In this document: one piece after another, positions 59,150-64,000 of the stretch | Layout: the number at the start of each line of letters is the position of its first letter | How positions within the stretch are numbered: the stretch's first letter is position 1 | Assembly (NCBI GenBank): GCA_963402885.1 | Contig: OY727093.1 | Location: forward strand, 17,737,036 to 17,801,035 | Reading direction: 5' to 3' | Length of the DNA stretch: 64,000 bases | Origin: Antedon bifida | Lineage: Eukaryota > Echinodermata > Crinoidea > Comatulida > Antedonidae | Notes under the pieces: generated by a model | Told to the model about the DNA's origin: nothing | What the model saw: only the letters and a program-made list of their open reading frames with translations | Database searches by the model: none | Translations under genes and position numbers: made by a program

Positions 59150-59872
59150 GGAAAGAAGCAATGGAAATGCTTAGTTCTTTGTTATTAAATCCTGTATTAC
59201 TTTTGTTACTTTTAAATTTTTTACATAATTTAGTTCCCCCTCACCCTCCCACCCTAAAAAAAACATAAAAAATGAAGATTAATAAAATCATACTTTGAAT
59301 AGGCCATTTTTTAGTTTTAACAAACTTAATCACTTCCGAGAAAAAACCCCGAAAAATAATATTGTCACTTATAAAATGACAAAATAAACGGTTAAATTCA
59401 ACAAAAACCCCATTGGCTGCCAGCCAATTTGACTAATTTTTTGCTTTAAAGATGTATTGTCCCCCAAAAACATAACAATAAATTTTTTATTTTTTTTCAG
59501 GGGGACAATACATCTTTGAATTACATTTTTTTCAGGTAAAACATTTTTTTTCCGATCCAATTTTTGGTAAAATGAATAACTATTATGTGATGGCTGCCAG
59601 CCAATTTGACTAATTTTTGGCTTTAAAGATGTATTGTCCCCCAAAAACATGAAAATAAAAATTATTTAATAGAATATTATTTTTTAAAATGGCATATTCA
59701 ACAACAAAAATAATTTTTAGGGGGACAATATATCTTTAAGTTTTCTTGCAATAGCCCTATTTGTTAAATCACGTTCTTTTAATTTTATTTAATTAATACT
59801 CTGGACGCACCTTCATTTAAGGAGTGTGCCACTGTTTCGAAAGTGTACCTTCCAAATAAATTATTATTATTA
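59150..59872 (+). mobile_element. LINE 3' end split by a nested inverted-repeat element
   Basis: The pieces taaatcctgtattacttttg (near 59187) and ctctggacgcac plus aaataaattattattatt (59802-59872) match the LINE 3' end in the 52.9-53.2 kb intron, where they are contiguous. Here they are separated by about 550 bp rich in gtattgtccccc / gggggacaata inverted motifs. Confidence 0.6.
59395..59740. mobile_element. Short inverted-repeat element (family C), nested double copy
   Basis: Repeated motifs tttaaagatgtattgtcccc and gggggacaatacatctttga face each other at 59450-59515 and again at 59620-59740, with a shared interior (ggctgccagccaatttgac). Related copies, more decayed, lie at 48755-48945 and 10728-10985. 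This is a MITE-like family with no coding capacity. Confidence 0.55.
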
Positions 59873-61794
59873 TTATATGATGTTATTTATTGTGTTATGA
59901 TATTAGTCATTCATTTATTTGACACAGGGGGCTGTGTCAGCAATGAAGTGCTATAGTGTCCGCAACCCCTACAAATCAAGATTAGGTTTGTGTTATGAAA
60001 TAGTTCACACTTTGTGTGTGTTCGTGTCAGAAAGCGCCACAGCGGTATTTATGGTGCGGAACTTTCTCGACCGCCGCTGCGGTGATTGTTAGACTGCGGC
60101 GGCGCTTAGTCGAACAACGAACACGATCCTAAAAACTGGATTTGGTACACTTTTAACATTATGGGGTAAACTATAGAAGCGCTCTGAATTACAGATCAAA
60201 GATCATTTGATATTTTCCTTAATTAATAAATGCATCTTAACTGTCTTTTTAATTAAATCCTTGCTCGCGTTTTGTGTAAACAATCTCAGTCACTCTATCC
60301 ATGATTGAAGTCGTTAAGTGCATCGTGCCCATTACTAATCACGTATAGACACAATGAGGAGAATCTCAGCTGTGTGAGGAAATACAACTGTTAATTTATC
60401 ATTTTTATAATCCAGAATTTTTAAAGCAAGAAAACAGATATTCATCATCATCATCATCATCAACGTCGTTGTCATCATCTGACGCTTTCCACATTGTATA
60501 CCATTTTGCTCTGTTTAGGCAGGATTGTGATGTGTCAATTTTCCTCTTACTCCTATTTTCCCCTTACTTTTCTTACTTTTCCATTTTTACAAGGGCCTCT
60601 TTGGGGAGTTTTATTCAATTTTCAATTCAAATTCAATTGTTCTTTATTTCTATTAGGATCCTTATTGTAGGCCTATAACTCCAGTGAAATTCAAATAAAC
60701 ATAAACATTTAGTGGGTTACTTTCAAATCTAATTATTAATAATAATTCATTCTTATATAGCGCATAATTTAATAAGGAATATATTATATAATATTGCGGA
60801 ATAATTATATAATTAATAAGAAGCCATACAGATCTTACTGGCATCATAATATGATGTTTAATATTTTAATAAATAATATGACTTGAAAGTAACCAACTAT
60901 TTATAATTTTCAAACAAAACAATTAGTTTGATTACATTTTTTATAGGGTATATAAATACAAATTTAAAACATTTTATAGACATGCATATTACATATTTAA
61001 ATATTGATGCAAAATTGAAAGATCGAATGAAATACAAGTGGGTTGCCTCTAGAGGAGAGAGAACAAACATGTGTGTATCCCAGAAGAAGAGAGAAGTGGC
61101 GCATCCTATCCTAGATATTCCCGCCCATCAGTAGGCCCATATTGTTTATCCTTCAACAATATACTGGTATTGGTAATTCAATATTTCGAACGTTACATTT
61201 AAGTCTGAATTTTAATATAGATTTGGACTTACACCTTTACAATTCTTTACCTAGTCCCACTCCATTCCCCTCACCCTTATGTACGCATAATAGCCATCAT
61301 AATATTTCCCCAACACAGTGTTATATTACATACATCAATGTATAATGTTGGTTTAAATGTAGACACAGGCCATTAGGCCTAATGTTCGCCGAGTGAGCAT
61401 TTGATGAGATAGCTAAATATGTTTTACTGTTAGGATGATGTTACTGAACATTAGTGACGTGCAGTGTATGGATATAGAATGATTGATCAGCCTTGGTCTA
61501 ATTGTGCTCTTAAAGCAACATACATCAACAGCAATTAAATACATCATTCAATCTGAATATTGCAATTAATTGTATAGACGGTAATTAATTTATATTAAAG
61601 AGAAAGTGAAGTTCATTCTTCATGCTTAAATCAATTCAAACTGGAGTAGCTAGACCGAGGCCGAGTGCAGAATATGAAGGGGGTTGTGGTGGAAGTACGG
61701 GGAATATGCTGCATGGCGCATTTTAATCTCCGCCTGCCAGTCTAATACTACTCGCGTGTCATAGGATTGTATCAGTACCACATTGATATAGTAT

Positions 61795-61925
61795 ATAACC
61801 CCTCCTTTATTCGGGAGACACACCTGTTAAGGGCACACTTTCTCGTGAAATGAACGAGAAGAAGTATATGTTTTACAGCTCACCCCGGCCCTATTAAGGG
61901 AACACTTTGTTGCAAGAGTACAGGG
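61795..61925. mobile_element. MITE family B copy
   Basis: ataacccctcctttattcgg, aagggcacactttctcgtga and ccctattaagggaacacttt follow the family order. It is intergenic. Confidence 0.55.
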
Positions 61926-62059
61926 GATCTATTTTAATAATTTGTAATACGGTACAATACAAAATATCTAACATTATAAGGTACAATAGAATGTTTAAAC
62001 TATGTGTTATAATATATGTCCTAATTAAACATGGGCCTACCCGCGAGGGCAACATCAAA

Positions 62060-62205
62060 TTAGTGAAGCTGTAGGTTGACATGCTTGCCTGCCAATCCCT
62101 ATGTCCAGGGTTCAATCCTGAGCTAGTGCCAGGGGGTTGTAACTCCACTCCCTAACCCTAAGAGTTTATAAGCATGCTAAATAAATATAAAATAGTTAAA
62201 CTATC
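62060..62205 (+). mobile_element. tRNA-derived SINE, partial
   Basis: A-box-like tgtaggttgacatgcttgcc and B-box agggttcaatcc are followed by ttgtaactccactccc and an A/T-rich tail (aaataaatataaaat). It is the same type as the element in KRIT1 intron 3. Confidence 0.5.
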
Positions 62206-63824
62206 CTGGGTATTTGGCTAATTCTGTTGGATGTGTGTGAAAACAAAAACAACAAAATTCACATTATACACTATTATAAGGTATAGTATGTACACTTGAT
62301 ATCTAAATTTAGAACGGTCAAAACATTGAATGTATCTCGTAAACTGAAGAACAGACATCACTCTACTCTCTGTAAATGTCATACCGAAAATTATACTATA
62401 TATTATCTCATTACACGTGAAAAGTCGAATCTTACGAATAATTAATTCAACTTACCACTACTTAATTTTACTACCATAAAAATCCATCAAATAAATTTCC
62501 AATATCCGTATAGATACGTACAGTAGTACACGTTTGTATCCTTTAATTATTACGTTATTAGTATATCATTGTCGATAAGTAAACTCCACTTTTACAAAAG
62601 TACGTGTGCTTAGCATGATGGCATTATGCGTGACTAGTACAGTAAAAAAAAACGTCTATGTCACCGGCAGCCGTTGACAGATGGATCGCATATCCTCAGG
62701 CAAAATGTTTGTTCAAGAGACGTTCGCATCAACTCAAAACTGTAAACGATGCGCAATATTATTTTTTTTCCTCCGGAATTAAAACTTAGTTTTTCAGAAC
62801 ATCTAAATAGATCATAACCCATACATGTTTTTTTTTTCTCTCGACAAATGTAATTTATGACGAATGTAAATATCCGCAGAGCTTTAATAATCCTTTTTGA
62901 ACTCAGTCGCAAAGCACGTTTATGGCATTTAAAACCCCGTCAGCACAAAGACTCCGAATGATACATAAATTGGACGACAGTTTGTTTTTTACTGTGTCGT
63001 TGGGGGCGTGTTCTCCCTAAAGTGGACCAATCAATCATAATAATCAAGTCACAGTGGGTAAGTCTATATAATTTTATATACAAAGGCTACTTCGCATTTG
63101 TATAGCTGTTTAGTTCAATTATATATGAGCACGACAGATCGTGCCGGGCAACATCCCTCATGCTGTCCTCATAACCGGTGGGATCTGAACGCAAACATTA
63201 TTGAAATTCATAACCAGTACTTATAGTAATTGCGTTACACATGGACTTCCGAAAATACGTATTTAAAATTCTTTCATTCAATTTCAGTAGATAAATAAAA
63301 TAGATGTAACTAGTGGGCTTAGATGAACAGGATAACTTCAAATATCAGCTGTTTGAAATAATATGCAACAGATCTTGTTTACAAATTTGGTGCTGAGTGG
63401 TTATAATTTATTAATGGCATAATCTGTTCTTTCTAATGTCAAGAATTTAGATCAAACTAAAATATCGCCTATATGACAACACAACATAATACTAATTATA
63501 TTATCAGTACTCATCTTTCCTCCTCGGCAACAATAAACCATCACTATCTTTTTCAACATTATTAACATATTACCACCGCCACCACACAGCCATTATTTAA
63601 TCGCCCGCATGAAAACTGGTAATTTATCCCAAACTTTAACGTTACAGCAGATATTATACCTAAAATCATAACCTTCATCCACAAAAATCATTATTCCTAT
63701 TTTTTTTGTTACTCATATCACGAACAATTATCAATCGCATCAACGCTGTGTACCATTGTCAACATTGTGACCAACATAGCCATTATCACCAACACCAATA
63801 ACAGCATTATTGCTACCAACACAA

Positions 63825-64000
63825 CCATTTTCACATTTGTAGTTGTTTTCACATTGTGGTTGTTTTCACATTTGTGGTTGTTTTCACATTTGTGGTTTTC
63901 ACATTTGTGGGCGTTTTCACATATGAGCGTTTTCTCATTTGTGGTTGTTTTCACATTGGGTGATACGTATTCACATTTGTGGTTCTTTTCACATATGGTG
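63825..64000 (+). repeat. 18-bp minisatellite running off the right edge
   Basis: Repeated gtggttgttttcacattt with variants continues to the end of the window. It differs by one base from the 18-mer gtggttgtttgcacattt in the right arm of the 5.1-6.3 kb palindrome. Confidence 0.85.

Larger units (their letters stand above)
60000..63824. other. Right-hand intergenic stretch
   Basis: AT-rich, with a CAT trinucleotide run (60442-60462), a GC-richer patch with ccgccgctgcgg and ctgcggcggcg near 60071-60107, a family B MITE and a SINE. TATA-like tatataattttatata at 63063 has no associated coding exon. No gene seen. Confidence 0.5.

Noticed and set aside
63000-63130. Promoter with TATA-like tatataattttatata
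   Set aside because: No coding exon or start follows within the window; AT-rich DNA makes such matches common.

Overview
The window is animal nuclear DNA: AT-rich, with multi-exon genes, GT-AG introns and dense transposon debris. The proteins are ordinary bilaterian orthologues. Many AGGCCTA/TAGGCCT boxes and the repeat style suggest a marine deuterostome, most likely an echinoderm. That placement is inference; no marker in the window fixes the species.

Layout. 66-3351 (+): last five coding exons of a neutral sphingomyelinase (SMPD2), its 5' end lying off the left edge. 7075-13639 (-): complete 11-exon PSMD13/Rpn9, a 26S proteasome lid subunit, convergent with SMPD2. A long palindrome (5103-6257) lies between them. 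13640-17900: small DNA transposons and a homogeneous 22-bp satellite (15791-16508) that has grown inside one of them. 17951-26430: a broken array of protein-primed type-B DNA polymerase pseudogenes of the Polinton/Maverick kind, with one copy split by a 5'-truncated LINE that still has an 841-codon open frame. 26431-31495: no gene recognised. 31496-33620 (-): decayed protein kinase and unexplained open frames. 33632-36455: two more LINE fragments. 38376-46123 (+): KRIT1 (CCM1) from its NPxF region through ankyrin repeats and FERM domain, 14 exons. 50086-58215 (-): complete 7-exon gene for a 677-residue, mostly disordered protein with an N-myristoylation start, which I could not name; it is convergent with KRIT1. 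58216-64000: repeats only.

The host genes (sphingolipid hydrolysis, proteasome, KRIT1 junction signalling, a membrane-anchored unknown) share no evident pathway; this is ordinary gene neighbourhood. The novelty is in the mobile DNA: at least seven families of short terminal-inverted-repeat elements, tRNA-derived SINEs with target duplications, LINEs, and the polymerase array. In that array, shared lesions show that an already defective polymerase was duplicated head to tail. The best undescribed coding candidate is the myristoylated protein gene. Exon boundaries come from splice signals, reading-phase continuity and remembered family similarity, not from alignments.
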